From positions 1 to 24,576 of IMG/VR virus record IMGVR_UViG_3300006919_000418: DNA of 24,576 nucleotides. One strand, given 5' to 3'. The position numbers and the translations under genes are program-made. Of the stretch, positions 1-7,899 are shown piece by piece (the first letter of the stretch is position 1; each line of letters starts with the position of its first letter). This DNA comes from a virus. A model generated the notes under the pieces. That model did not search any database, was not told the DNA's origin, and saw only the letters and a list, made by a program, of their open reading frames with translations.

Positions 1-1562
1 GTGTACGATAGCCCCGATATCCCGTGGACCATCGCGATGTGCACGAGTTCCAGCGTGCCGCCCGTGCAGCCCGTGGGCGAGCCGGTGAGCGTCCAGGTCG
101 TCGATGTCACGGCACTTACCTGATAGGTGCCATCACATCCGCCAGTGGTGCCGGATACCAGCACAATCGGCGGCCAGTTCGCCGCGTAACTGTCATTGTT
201 CGTGCCGCTGGCGATCGTCGCCACGCCGCCGCTAATGCTGGTCAGTGAATACTGATACCCGTTGTCGTAGCCGTGATCGCTGCCAAACGTCAACACAGGC
301 TGCGAAACCTTCGTCGCCGACGTGAACTGAGCCGCGATCCGCCGATGGACGATGCCGCCCGACGTGTACGTGCCGCCATCGGTGAAGGCGTGCAGGTAGG
401 GCTTGAGCGTCTTCGACCCGATGACGTGCTGCCAGTAGTTGATGCTCGATGTCCGGGCCTGCGGATTGTTGCCGCCGTGGAACCATCGCGACTGCATCCC
501 CGGCGCGCGGACAATCGCAGTACCGTACTGGTCGGACGTGCCCTTGTCCGTGTATCGCTCAGCCACGAACGCGCTCGTCATCGTGATCGTTGCCGGCGAG
601 GCGCTGCTGACGCTGCTGATGGGCTCTAGCGGATAGGTCAACGTGGTGAAGTCGGGCCGCGCGATCCTGATTCGCTGGAAGCGGATGTTCTGCTTTCCCT
701 CGCACTCGATCAGGGGCCGCGCCAACGGCTGCGTTAGGTTCATCTCGATCCCGCCGATACCAGCCTCGGGATCAACCGAGCCGCCAAACGGTGCGTGCGC
801 GTCGGTGTTCGGGTACTCGCTGTAGACCAGCAGTTTGTTCGTCGCGTCCGTGATCGTCGGGCAAGTGTACTGATCCAGCGGCGAGGTTTCATGCTCTGGA
901 CGACATATTTGCCCGGCAGGGATCTTGACGCCATAGATGAGATTCGAGCCCGCCGCATCCATCGCGGTCTGCTGCGATTCCATCAAGGCATCGAGGTTCG
1001 TACACTCGCCGCCCGAAACCGTTACCGTTACCGTGTTGTCCAGGTCCGTCGCCGGGTCGATCTCCACAAAGGCGTTCGCGTGCGTGGGAGCAGTTGGTGC
1101 GGTCGGCGTTCCATCGCCTGCCGGCGTAGTGATCTCCAGGATCAAATCAGTACCAGCGCCGCCGCCGTCCGCGTCTACCGCTGGATCGCAGTTGGCCGTC
1201 AATCCGTTGCAGTCAATCGCCGCGATCTCGGTCTGGCAGTCTGTGTAATCGCTGTATGACGCTGAACCTGTGTCATATAGCCCAATGTCCACGAGGTAGG
1301 CCGTAGCCGGGTCCAGGTTCGTGACGAACGCCGATATGCCATCGCCCGTATCGCTTGGATCGTAGGCGTAGGTCGCCTCAGCCGTGAACGTCGCATTGTC
1401 AGTCAGTCGCAACCGCGCTAGCGTCACCGCGTCCGTGGGATTATCCCATTCCAGCTCCAGCGAAAACCCGCCCTGGCTCACCGATAGCAGTTTGATCGAG
1501 TCCGGGCAGACTTGCGCCGACATCGGGAGAGCGAGCAGAACTACTAGTAGGAGTTTCTTCAT
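1..1562 (-). CDS. Exported FnIII-containing fibre-like protein, partial at its 3' end
   Basis: The frame is open from an ATG at 1562 to the window edge (520 codons, no stop). The N-terminus MKKLLLVVLLALPMSA is a textbook Sec signal peptide with likely cleavage after MSA. Residues about 19-115 read as a fibronectin type III-like beta sandwich, with an S-x-E-L-E-W strand near its start and an N-L-D-P-A-T-A-Y-L-V turn and strand. The rest is Thr/Ser/Gly-rich and predicted beta, with pectate-lyase-like phrases (GVKIPAGQICRP, NIRFQRIRI), so a beta-helix or stacked-sandwich fibre is likely. Several cysteines occur, which suits an exported oxidised protein. The start overlaps the stop of the upstream gene as ATGA. 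Function is inferred from position and fold; it could be a receptor-binding, surface-modifying or adhesive protein. Confidence 0.8.
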   Translation of the reverse strand, partial: MKKLLLVVLLALPMSAQVCPDSIKLLSVSQGGFSLELEWDNPTDAVTLARLRLTDNATFTAEATYAYDPSDTGDGISAFVTNLDPATAYLVDIGLYDTGSASYSDYTDCQTEIAAIDCNGLTANCDPAVDADGGGAGTDLILEITTPAGDGTPTAPTAPTHANAFVEIDPATDLDNTVTVTVSGGECTNLDALMESQQTAMDAAGSNLIYGVKIPAGQICRPEHETSPLDQYTCPTITDATNKLLVYSEYPNTDAHAPFGGSVDPEAGIGGIEMNLTQPLARPLIECEGKQNIRFQRIRIARPDFTTLTYPLEPISSVSSASPATITMTSAFVAERYTDKGTSDQYGTAIVRAPGMQSRWFHGGNNPQARTSSINYWQHVIGSKTLKPYLHAFTDGGTYTSGGIVHRRIAAQFTSATKVSQPVLTFGSDHGYDNGYQYSLTSISGGVATIASGTNNDSYAANWPPIVLVSGTTGGCDGTYQVSAVTSTTWTLTGSPTGCTGGTLELVHIAMVHGISGLSY

Positions 1563-1942
1563 CGCGTCGAACCAAGCATGAATAGCAGGCCGGAATCTTG
1601 AACGTCGCAGGCGTCGCCCACTTGCGCCTCGCCGGTCGCGCATGTAGAGGCGTCGGCGTCTTGCGGGGTGGATGTCCGCGCTATCCAGTAGCGCCTCACA
1701 GCCGCCATGACGGACTTGTCAACAACTGGCGCGATCGTAAGCGCCCCTGATCCGTTCGCGCGGAATACCACGCACTCGCCGTCGCTACAGAGCAGCGTGC
1801 TGTCTTTGATGGCGATTGCTGGACCGCCAATGATCTCCCTCACGTTGGCCTCCAGCGCTCGGTCGGCTTGGCCTGCTGGCCATCGCGCTACTTCGCCAAA
1901 CGCCGAAACTGCCACCAGCAGTAGTAGTGCAAATCTCATCAT
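1559..1942 (-). CDS. Small exported protein with four cysteines, unknown function
   Basis: 127 aa with two consecutive ATG codons (1942 and 1939); the first shares its A with the upstream stop (TAATG), and GGGAG lies just ahead. The N-terminus MMRFALLLLVAVSAFG is a signal peptide with likely cleavage near AFG-EVA. The mature part has CSDGEC and a second pair, C-ATGEAQVGDA-C, both well spaced for disulfides. There are no catalytic motifs I recognise. It lies inside the run of signal-peptide genes and overlaps the next gene by 4 nt. It may be an accessory to its larger neighbours. Confidence 0.75.
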   Translation of the reverse strand: MMRFALLLLVAVSAFGEVARWPAGQADRALEANVREIIGGPAIAIKDSTLLCSDGECVVFRANGSGALTIAPVVDKSVMAAVRRYWIARTSTPQDADASTCATGEAQVGDACDVQDSGLLFMLGSTR

Positions 1943-2661
1943 TAACTCCCTGGGGTAAATCCGAGTACCACTTCTACATCAGTCGCGGGTGTGCCATGCA
2001 CGCCGTCGAAGTCGATACGCACAAAGTCGCCGGTTTCGAGTGTCTTGTCGGCGGTCGTACTGGTGATTGTGGCTGATGTTGAACTAGTCAAATCAACGGC
2101 CATCGTTAGATTGGTTGACAACATATCGGCTGCTGAATTGCAACCACTGCCCGCGCTGGGTGTACAGAGCGCTAGGTCGATATTGAGCGTGCCCGAGGTC
2201 GTCCCGCCCGTGAAGGCGCTTACGCGCACGCTCGTCAGCACATAGTTATTGAGTTCTGAGCCGACCGAGAACTTTGCTTTACCGTCTCCGGTGGTAGACG
2301 CAGCCGTGTCGTCAATCGGGATCGTAATGTAAACTATTAAGTCAGTGGAAGCTACAAACGTGGACTGACCACCACCCGTGACTGTAATCGGCCCAGGTGT
2401 TGAAATCGGACCATTGAGAATGGATTCCAAGCCTGCGTTTTGATAGACGCAAAATGCGTAGTATGCACCGCCGTCGTCAACTCCATCGCAATCCGTTACA
2501 GAACTGGCTCCAGTAATCTGAACCACTGTTCCCGGCTTAATCTGACCAGCAGATATCTGCGAAGCAATTTCATCGGCTGGCGCACGCAAGATGGCCGGGA
2601 CGCCGATTGTGTCGGCTTGACACAGGCCACACAGCGCCAATAGTAGGTATAGGGTTTTCAT
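1942..2661 (-). CDS. Exported tail-fibre-like beta protein
   Basis: 239 aa. MKTLYLLLALCGLCQA is a signal peptide; a cysteine lies near the cleavage site but it does not fit a good lipobox. Residues about 17-85 form a small domain with a cysteine pair (DCDGVDDGGAYYAFC). Residues about 120-239 resemble the beta-sandwich domains of phage tail fibres: alternating Thr/Ser/Val strands, an LETGDFVRIDFDGV segment and a final VEVVLGFTPG strand. A second cysteine pair (C-TPSAGSG-C) sits in this domain. The ATG overlaps the upstream stop as ATGA. The combination of a fibre-type domain with a secretion signal is unusual for a virion protein. The exact role is unknown. Confidence 0.75.
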   Translation of the reverse strand: MKTLYLLLALCGLCQADTIGVPAILRAPADEIASQISAGQIKPGTVVQITGASSVTDCDGVDDGGAYYAFCVYQNAGLESILNGPISTPGPITVTGGGQSTFVASTDLIVYITIPIDDTAASTTGDGKAKFSVGSELNNYVLTSVRVSAFTGGTTSGTLNIDLALCTPSAGSGCNSAADMLSTNLTMAVDLTSSTSATITSTTADKTLETGDFVRIDFDGVHGTPATDVEVVLGFTPGS

Positions 2662-3650
2662 CGTACTAGCACCACCCCGCTGCCCAGGGCATCCCCGTAG
2701 ATGTCTTGGACCGCCTGGTTTTGTTCGTTCGTCATTGCGCTGATTGGGTCAAACCACAAGATGTCGCCGTTGGTTACCCCTTGCAGCAATTCTTCGGTAT
2801 GGTCCAAGATGATCCCGCCACCCGTGGAAATCACTGAAAACGCCCCCGGATAAGCTGCCAACAGAGCGTCGGACGTAATCCTTGGAGTGAATCGAATGTC
2901 TGCGTAATCGGCCCCGAATTGGAAATAGCCGTCTCTGGTAACTTGGCTGTGCTCCGGGATAAACAGCACGTGAGGGAACGTCTTGCGAAGCCCTTGAAGA
3001 ACAGTGACCTCCATCAGGTTTTCCAGACCCTCAGCGATGAAATTGCTGTCGATGTAGAAAATGCGAGCGCCCCAACGATTCAAGCAATAGTCCGACTTGG
3101 CTTTGAGAACTGCCAACGCTTCGGCGTGTGTTGACGCTTGGCTTTGCGTTGGCGGGTCAACAGCAAGGCTCACTATCTGGGGTCGAATCGTAAAGCCAAT
3201 ATGATACCCGGCGTCGGTGAACTTGGCGAAAAAAGCATCCGCGATGGCGTCAAACTCCGGGGCCATCACGGGCAGCAGTTGGGGGTCTCCGGTGTACTTG
3301 ATCTCGATATGCTCAAGCCCTTCTACATCCCAGAACACAATGCCTTGCGGCTTCACGCCAGCGAATGAATCCATGCGAGCAACCACGGTATCCGCAAACC
3401 CCATCATGGCAGCCGAAAACGTAGCCGGGTCCAGTGCGTTCAGGCTGGACTGGCCTAACCACCCACGCGGATTAGTCTCGCTGGTCTGCACTTCGCTGGC
3501 TAGAAACATTCGCGCAAGCGGCCTCCGATCAGGCCACGGGCCAGCAGGGCCTCGATCACTAATCGCGGCGTTACCGATTACGCCCGACGCAATTACGGCC
3601 TGTCCTGGTAACACAGACAAGCCCACCAGCAACACTATGACGACTCTCAA
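2658..3650 (-). CDS. Exported TIM-barrel, glycoside-hydrolase-like protein
   Basis: I place the start at a TTG (3650) rather than the in-frame ATG at 3677. The TTG overlaps the upstream TGA as TTGA, has GGAG 6 nt upstream, and makes the protein (330 aa) begin MRVVIVLLVGLSVLPGQA, a clean signal peptide. The mature sequence alternates strands and helices as in a (beta/alpha)8 barrel: GIVFWDVEG (103-111), GFTIRPQ (152-158), RIFYIDSN (about 196-203) and VLFIPEHS (about 228-235). Acidic residues sit at strand ends (D108, E110, D201, E233) where glycosidase catalytic acids are typically found. I recall similar barrels in uncharacterised bacterial proteins, but I cannot assign a GH family. A surface-polysaccharide hydrolase is plausible; a non-catalytic binding barrel is the alternative. 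Confidence 0.7.
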   Translation of the reverse strand: MRVVIVLLVGLSVLPGQAVIASGVIGNAAISDRGPAGPWPDRRPLARMFLASEVQTSETNPRGWLGQSSLNALDPATFSAAMMGFADTVVARMDSFAGVKPQGIVFWDVEGLEHIEIKYTGDPQLLPVMAPEFDAIADAFFAKFTDAGYHIGFTIRPQIVSLAVDPPTQSQASTHAEALAVLKAKSDYCLNRWGARIFYIDSNFIAEGLENLMEVTVLQGLRKTFPHVLFIPEHSQVTRDGYFQFGADYADIRFTPRITSDALLAAYPGAFSVISTGGGIILDHTEELLQGVTNGDILWFDPISAMTNEQNQAVQDIYGDALGSGVVLVR

Positions 3651-4429
3651 TTTGCACTCCGGCTGGTCTCGCGCCACCTGTAATTTGTGCCGTCGTACAC
3701 ACAGGCGAGGCTGAGCGTGTCGCCTGATGTAGTCGTGAAGTTGCCCGCCAAGTCAAGATTGCCGGTCAGGTCACCCACCGTCAGGGAACCTGCGAATAGC
3801 AGAGTAAGCGGCTTGCCTGTCATGGTGGAATCGCAGGTGTTAATCGTGTCGATGTTCGTTGTTCCAGTGACGTAGGCGGCGTTCATTGTAGCCACAGAGA
3901 TCGTGGCCGCTGAAGCGATGTCTGCGCCCTGTTCAAACCGCGCTTCGTCGATACTGAAAACGCCGTCACTGCGTAATGTCGCTCTAAGAACGGCTGATGT
4001 GGCGTCGGTGTAGAACTCCAATGAGTTGCTTTGAGCGCGTAGATATACTCTGTTGTCCGACCCACTGAGCACTAAGTTTCGGCCAAGCGCAATGCGTGTA
4101 TGTCCACTGGTATCCACCCAGAAACGATCAGTGCCGGCTATCGCGATAGCAGCGGGTCCTGTGCCGCTGGCCACTGCAATACCGCCCTCGATGAATGGGA
4201 TTCGCCCGTTCGTCAACCGCGACCCAATAGCCGCCAAAATCTGCTCGTTGACGTAAGCGCCGCCGTTGTCTACGAGGATGTCGCCCGAGGCGCGAGACGT
4301 GATCGTAACGTCCGACAGGTCGTTTGCCGCTGAGGCCCCGCCCGACGTAGCCCCGCTGACGGCTTGGCCGAACGCCGACATTGGCATCAGTAAGGCCAAT
4401 AGAATCAATAGTTTGCGAACGGCCATCAT
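3647..4429 (-). CDS. Exported tail-fibre protein
   Basis: The frame is open from 4465, but AAGGAG stands 4 nt before an ATG at 4429 and 7 nt before a second at 4426. Starting there (260 or 259 aa) gives MAVRKLLILLALLMPMSAFGQA, a strong signal peptide, and avoids overlap with the co-chaperonin gene. After the signal comes NDLSDVTITSRASGDILVDN, a phrase typical of phage tail fibres. A Gly/Ser/Thr-rich beta region follows, and the C-terminus GDTLSLACVYDGTNYRWRETSRS matches the common fibre ending. Two cysteines (C in DTINTCDS and C in SLACVYDG) could pair. A fibre identity is well supported by these phrases; the signal peptide is the anomaly. It overlaps the next gene by 4 nt (TTGA). Confidence 0.8.
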   Translation of the reverse strand: MMAVRKLLILLALLMPMSAFGQAVSGATSGGASAANDLSDVTITSRASGDILVDNGGAYVNEQILAAIGSRLTNGRIPFIEGGIAVASGTGPAAIAIAGTDRFWVDTSGHTRIALGRNLVLSGSDNRVYLRAQSNSLEFYTDATSAVLRATLRSDGVFSIDEARFEQGADIASAATISVATMNAAYVTGTTNIDTINTCDSTMTGKPLTLLFAGSLTVGDLTGNLDLAGNFTTTSGDTLSLACVYDGTNYRWRETSRSAN

Positions 4430-4451
4430 CGGTCTCCTTTGCATCGTGGCG

Positions 4452-4877
4452 TCAAGCCGCCTCATCTACCCGCACAGCGTCAGCCAGTACGCCGTCTTCC
4501 GCAACCATCGTGCAGAGCACTTCGGAAGTGAAGATGATCTTAAACTGGCCTTCCGTGCGGTTCTCCGTGAAGTCCACGCCTGCGTACTTCGAGAACATCA
4601 CGGCATGGCCCACTTCGTACTGCCCCTCGGGCACTTGGTCGCCCACCTTGATGATGATGCCCATCGAAGGAAGGGGCGTGTTTGACTTCTTGACATCATC
4701 TGGGATGAACAGGATGCTGTTCTCTTCGAGTTCGTCAATCTTCGTGCGCGGCTTGATGGGGCGAATGAGCAGCCTTTCGCCTCGCACCGTATCCACGCGG
4801 AGTTTCCCGCCGATGTGCTGAAGTTTGTGTACCTCCGCAATCGGGAGTTGTTTCATGAGTTCTGCCGGGTCGTTCAT
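4452..4877 (-). CDS. Phage-encoded GroES-type co-chaperonin
   Basis: 141 aa; the start is fixed by AGGAG 5 nt upstream of the ATG at 4877. Residues about 32-128 follow the GroES order: RGERLLIRPI (first strand), a mobile loop at about 44-70 whose ILF (55-57) aligns with the GroES IVL that contacts GroEL, then SMGIIIKVGD, GHAVMFSKYAGVDF (roof-to-barrel strand; GroES has DIVIF..GYGV) and SEVLCTMV (C-terminal strand; GroES EVLIM). It has about 30 extra N-terminal and 12 extra C-terminal residues relative to the roughly 97-aa bacterial protein. No GroEL is visible, so it presumably caps host GroEL, as T4 gp31 does. It sits between the ejection-protein block and the exported fibres. Clients are unknown; capsid or tail proteins are likely. 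Confidence 0.85.
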   Translation of the reverse strand: MNDPAELMKQLPIAEVHKLQHIGGKLRVDTVRGERLLIRPIKPRTKIDELEENSILFIPDDVKKSNTPLPSMGIIIKVGDQVPEGQYEVGHAVMFSKYAGVDFTENRTEGQFKIIFTSEVLCTMVAEDGVLADAVRVDEAA

Positions 4878-4885
4878 GCTATCTC

Positions 4886-5077
4886 CTAGTAGCCTTTCTT
4901 GCCGCCCTTGTTCAGGGCGATCGAGTTGCCCACCTTGCTAGCCGAGGCTGAGCCCGGTCGCACTGCGATCGAGTTCTTGACGGGCTTCGGTGAGCCTTTG
5001 CCTTTCCCCATCGGGGGGATCAGCGAGTTCTTTGCGCTAGTACCGCCAGCGCCTCCGGTTTTGCGTGCTCTGTTCAT
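4886..5077 (-). CDS. Tiny basic Gly/Lys/Ser-rich repeat protein
   Basis: 63 aa with AAGGAG upstream; its ATG overlaps the stop of the preceding gene (ATGA), and its own stop abuts the ribosome site of the co-chaperonin gene. It is rich in Lys, Gly and Ser with almost no acidic residues. It carries three spaced copies of a short motif: KNSLI (16-20), KNSIA (34-38) and GNSIA (50-54). It is probably disordered. I recognise no family. Basic charge and location after the ejection proteins allow a DNA-binding or virion-packaged role, but this is inference. Confidence 0.7.
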   Translation of the reverse strand: MNRARKTGGAGGTSAKNSLIPPMGKGKGSPKPVKNSIAVRPGSASASKVGNSIALNKGGKKGY

Positions 5078-7899
5078 TTCAGCAGTCTCCTTTTCACCAA
5101 CCTAAGAAACGGTGCAGGCTTGCCCTGGTAAGCATTCTTGTTCCGCCTGACGATCCGCTCCACTATGAGCTTTTTCAACTCGTCGGGTTTTGACTCCCAG
5201 CCAGGAGAGTTCATTAGCGGGGCCAAGTCCTTGTGGATCATCTTCCCAACGACTTCTTGTTCTAGCAGGTAGTCCTCATTGCTTTGCTCGTCCTCTTGGC
5301 GCGGCTTCGTGAGGCCCATGCCAAGTCGCTCCATCTCTGTCCGCACTCGATCGCCAGACTCCTTGCGCGGCATCCCTGGGTCGTAAGTGTGGCGGATGTC
5401 GGATTTAACCTCATCCCCAAAAGCGTCCCGCAGTGCTGGTAGGTCTTTACGCAGACCCGGCAACCGTTCCTTGACCGAATCAAGGACGCCGGCCCCCTTG
5501 AGGTAAGTTGTACGAACTTTATCGTCGGCGCCCCGCGCAAAATCAGCAACAATGGTAGGAACCCACGTTCCTAGCTGCTCTCGCAAGTAGGCCTTCGGAG
5601 CTGTAGCGGGAGATTCCATCACCCTGTCAATCGTCTCAGTTCCCTGTAAAAGCGGGAGATCCTTTAACCCTCTTATTGCCCCCTTTAGCAACAGGGACGA
5701 ACGCTTACTCTCGTCATCCATCTCCCTTGTGCTGTTTTCATACATTGACGCGCCCGTGATGAGAAGCGGCGCAGCCGGGGCGTACTCATTGAATTTCCGC
5801 CATTCGCCATCCGGAGTCTTGTACGACATCGGTTGCTTCCCTGATGCCATGTCAATAGCGCGCTCGCCGGGGGACTCCGCAGGGAATCCAGTCATCGTTC
5901 CCTTCGATGCCATCGTGTAGCCCATGTACATCAGCGCGCTTCCAGTCGCTCCCCTGCCGATTGCTTGCGATAGCGCTTTTTGCTGCTCTGGCGTGAACGA
6001 CTCGGCTATCATTTTGTGCGCCTCTTTGATAGAGCGCCCATTGCGAGTGCCATCCCATACGGCCCGGACTGCCGAGCCCTGCGCCTTGCCAACCTCAAGG
6101 GCTGTGTTCAATGGCGTGTACTCGATCGTGCGAGCGATGATGTTGGTCGGCGTTGTCACATATGGCATCACTAAGTCAAGGCTGACTCTCATCGCCTGCC
6201 CGCTTTGCTTGCCGGAGTTGATCCATGATGCCAGTTTGTTTTTGTTCGCTAACACAGCGTAGTCCGCTGCGTACATCGCATCGGCGGTCAAGTCCTTGGG
6301 CGGATTCGCGGCGAGTTGCTTGGCGTATGACGATACGCTCTCCCCAGACGGCAATTTGTTCTGGAGTTGCATGGTCTTTGCTCTTGTACGCGCACCGTCG
6401 TCCAGGGCTCTCTGGAAAGCATAGGAGCGAAATATTTTGTCTTCTGCGCCGAGTACCCGGAAGTTGCCATTTACCCACCCGTTGATAGCTTTATCAATTT
6501 TACCACCGCCAAACACTTTCGAGTTTAGTTCGCCATACCCCAGGTCGAACTTCTTTGCTGCATCCAGCGTCGTTCCGTATTTCCGAACTTCCCACGCCTC
6601 TTTGAGCCCCTGGGTTGCAGCGGCGTGCATTCCCCTGTGGACGTTCAGCCCAGGCGGCGCAATCGTGGACTGTTTAGAGAACATGCTAAAAGCCACATCA
6701 GCAATGTATTCAGGAATTTGCGAGACCTCTCGCGTTGCTGCAAATAAGGCGTTGCCGCCTAGATTGCGAGCGTGCGATTTAATGCCAGACACAAGCCCAG
6801 CCTTGCGGAACGCAAGAGCTACGTCAATTACGCCATGCTCCTCAAACTGGTTCATCCATTTGGCAAGAGCCAACTTGCCAAGGCTCTTGGCCTTGTCGTC
6901 CGTGGCGTCAGCAATCTGTTTGAGGATGCCATTCAACTCCAAGGCCTTGTCGCCCGGTAGCCGCCCACCCGCTTTCTGCGTTGCCCGCCCCAGCCAAAAC
7001 CCAGGGTCCGTCGTCTCCTCGGCTATTTGCCGCCAGACCCTCAAGCCTCTGCCGGCCTCAGCTCGTGCCCCTGTTTGGATGCCGACCAGTCTTGCAATGT
7101 CGTTCTCGGCGGCAGCGGCCTGAGCCAGCGACATTGTTTTCGTAGCTTCATCTACTGCACCCTGAGAGGACGCAGTGAATCTTTCGAGATCACCCATCCT
7201 GCTCTTGATCGCATCGCGCAGGGCCAAAGATGTAGCCTCATTAAATCCACCCGAGCCGGGTTTCGGCGTCTCCAGCAAGAACAGCGATTCGAGGTCTATC
7301 TTGTTGGCGTCCGCGCGAACCGCCGCATCCGGCAGGACGGCCTTGGGGTTCGGCAGCGCACCCGGAACTTCAGCCGGGGCCTGTGCATACTTCTCGATCA
7401 GACCCCGCAGACCCGCCTCGCCCTCATCTGACAACCCCATCTTGGAGAAGTTGATGTACTCATCAGCTAAAGACTTCGCTGCCTTCTTGCCGCCTTTAAG
7501 CGCAGCTTTAGTCCCCTTGATGGGGGCTGCTGCAATCGGGTTCATGAAGTCAGACGTATCGAAGTCTAAAGCCCCAGCAACAAACGGCTTAGCTGGCCCG
7601 AGCCAGTCTGGAAGTTGCTGCTCGATTTCCTTTTGATAATGCTCTGGAAACGCCCAGTCCACGATGTCGCCAGGGGCGGCTGCCAGCCTCTCCCCATATG
7701 ATTGATCCTTCCTCTTCTGATACGTCTCAAGGGCGTGAATGTCCAGGCCATTACGAACAGGCGGACGCGGAGGGGCGGGAGGCCCTACCGGGTCATCCTG
7801 ATAGAGCCACGGCACCATCTGCGGCGAAGGCACGGGAGCGCTTGCTGACTGCTGCATCAGCCGGTCCATTAACTCCTTTGCTGTGAGCCGAGTTGCCAC
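5074..7899 (-). CDS. Large internal virion (ejection-type) protein
   Basis: 941 aa from a GTG start directly after the upstream stop (TAA then GTG), with GGAAGGA upstream. The N-terminus is Pro-rich (about 22-50). The remainder is largely alpha-helical with Ala/Lys-rich stretches, for example helices around 225-300. A conserved-looking central section reads AGLVSGIKSHARNLGGNALF (367-386) followed by REVSQIPEYIADVAF; phrases of this kind occur in very large phage virion proteins and polyvalent-protein domains. Later come RVLGAEDKIFRSYAFQRAL and a Gly/Met-rich, weakly hydrophobic stretch (GSALMYMGYTMASKG). No lytic transglycosylase or protease motif is evident. As the largest gene, last of the block after the tail genes, it best fits a DNA-ejection protein; the assignment is by size, composition and position. 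Confidence 0.65.
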   Translation of the reverse strand: MATRLTAKELMDRLMQQSASAPVPSPQMVPWLYQDDPVGPPAPPRPPVRNGLDIHALETYQKRKDQSYGERLAAAPGDIVDWAFPEHYQKEIEQQLPDWLGPAKPFVAGALDFDTSDFMNPIAAAPIKGTKAALKGGKKAAKSLADEYINFSKMGLSDEGEAGLRGLIEKYAQAPAEVPGALPNPKAVLPDAAVRADANKIDLESLFLLETPKPGSGGFNEATSLALRDAIKSRMGDLERFTASSQGAVDEATKTMSLAQAAAAENDIARLVGIQTGARAEAGRGLRVWRQIAEETTDPGFWLGRATQKAGGRLPGDKALELNGILKQIADATDDKAKSLGKLALAKWMNQFEEHGVIDVALAFRKAGLVSGIKSHARNLGGNALFAATREVSQIPEYIADVAFSMFSKQSTIAPPGLNVHRGMHAAATQGLKEAWEVRKYGTTLDAAKKFDLGYGELNSKVFGGGKIDKAINGWVNGNFRVLGAEDKIFRSYAFQRALDDGARTRAKTMQLQNKLPSGESVSSYAKQLAANPPKDLTADAMYAADYAVLANKNKLASWINSGKQSGQAMRVSLDLVMPYVTTPTNIIARTIEYTPLNTALEVGKAQGSAVRAVWDGTRNGRSIKEAHKMIAESFTPEQQKALSQAIGRGATGSALMYMGYTMASKGTMTGFPAESPGERAIDMASGKQPMSYKTPDGEWRKFNEYAPAAPLLITGASMYENSTREMDDESKRSSLLLKGAIRGLKDLPLLQGTETIDRVMESPATAPKAYLREQLGTWVPTIVADFARGADDKVRTTYLKGAGVLDSVKERLPGLRKDLPALRDAFGDEVKSDIRHTYDPGMPRKESGDRVRTEMERLGMGLTKPRQEDEQSNEDYLLEQEVVGKMIHKDLAPLMNSPGWESKPDELKKLIVERIVRRNKNAYQGKPAPFLRLVKRRLLK

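Noticed and set aside
1942-2661. Lipoprotein signal in the 239-aa exported protein
   Set aside because: Cysteines lie near the cleavage site, but residues before them do not fit a lipobox, so ordinary signal peptidase I cleavage is more likely.
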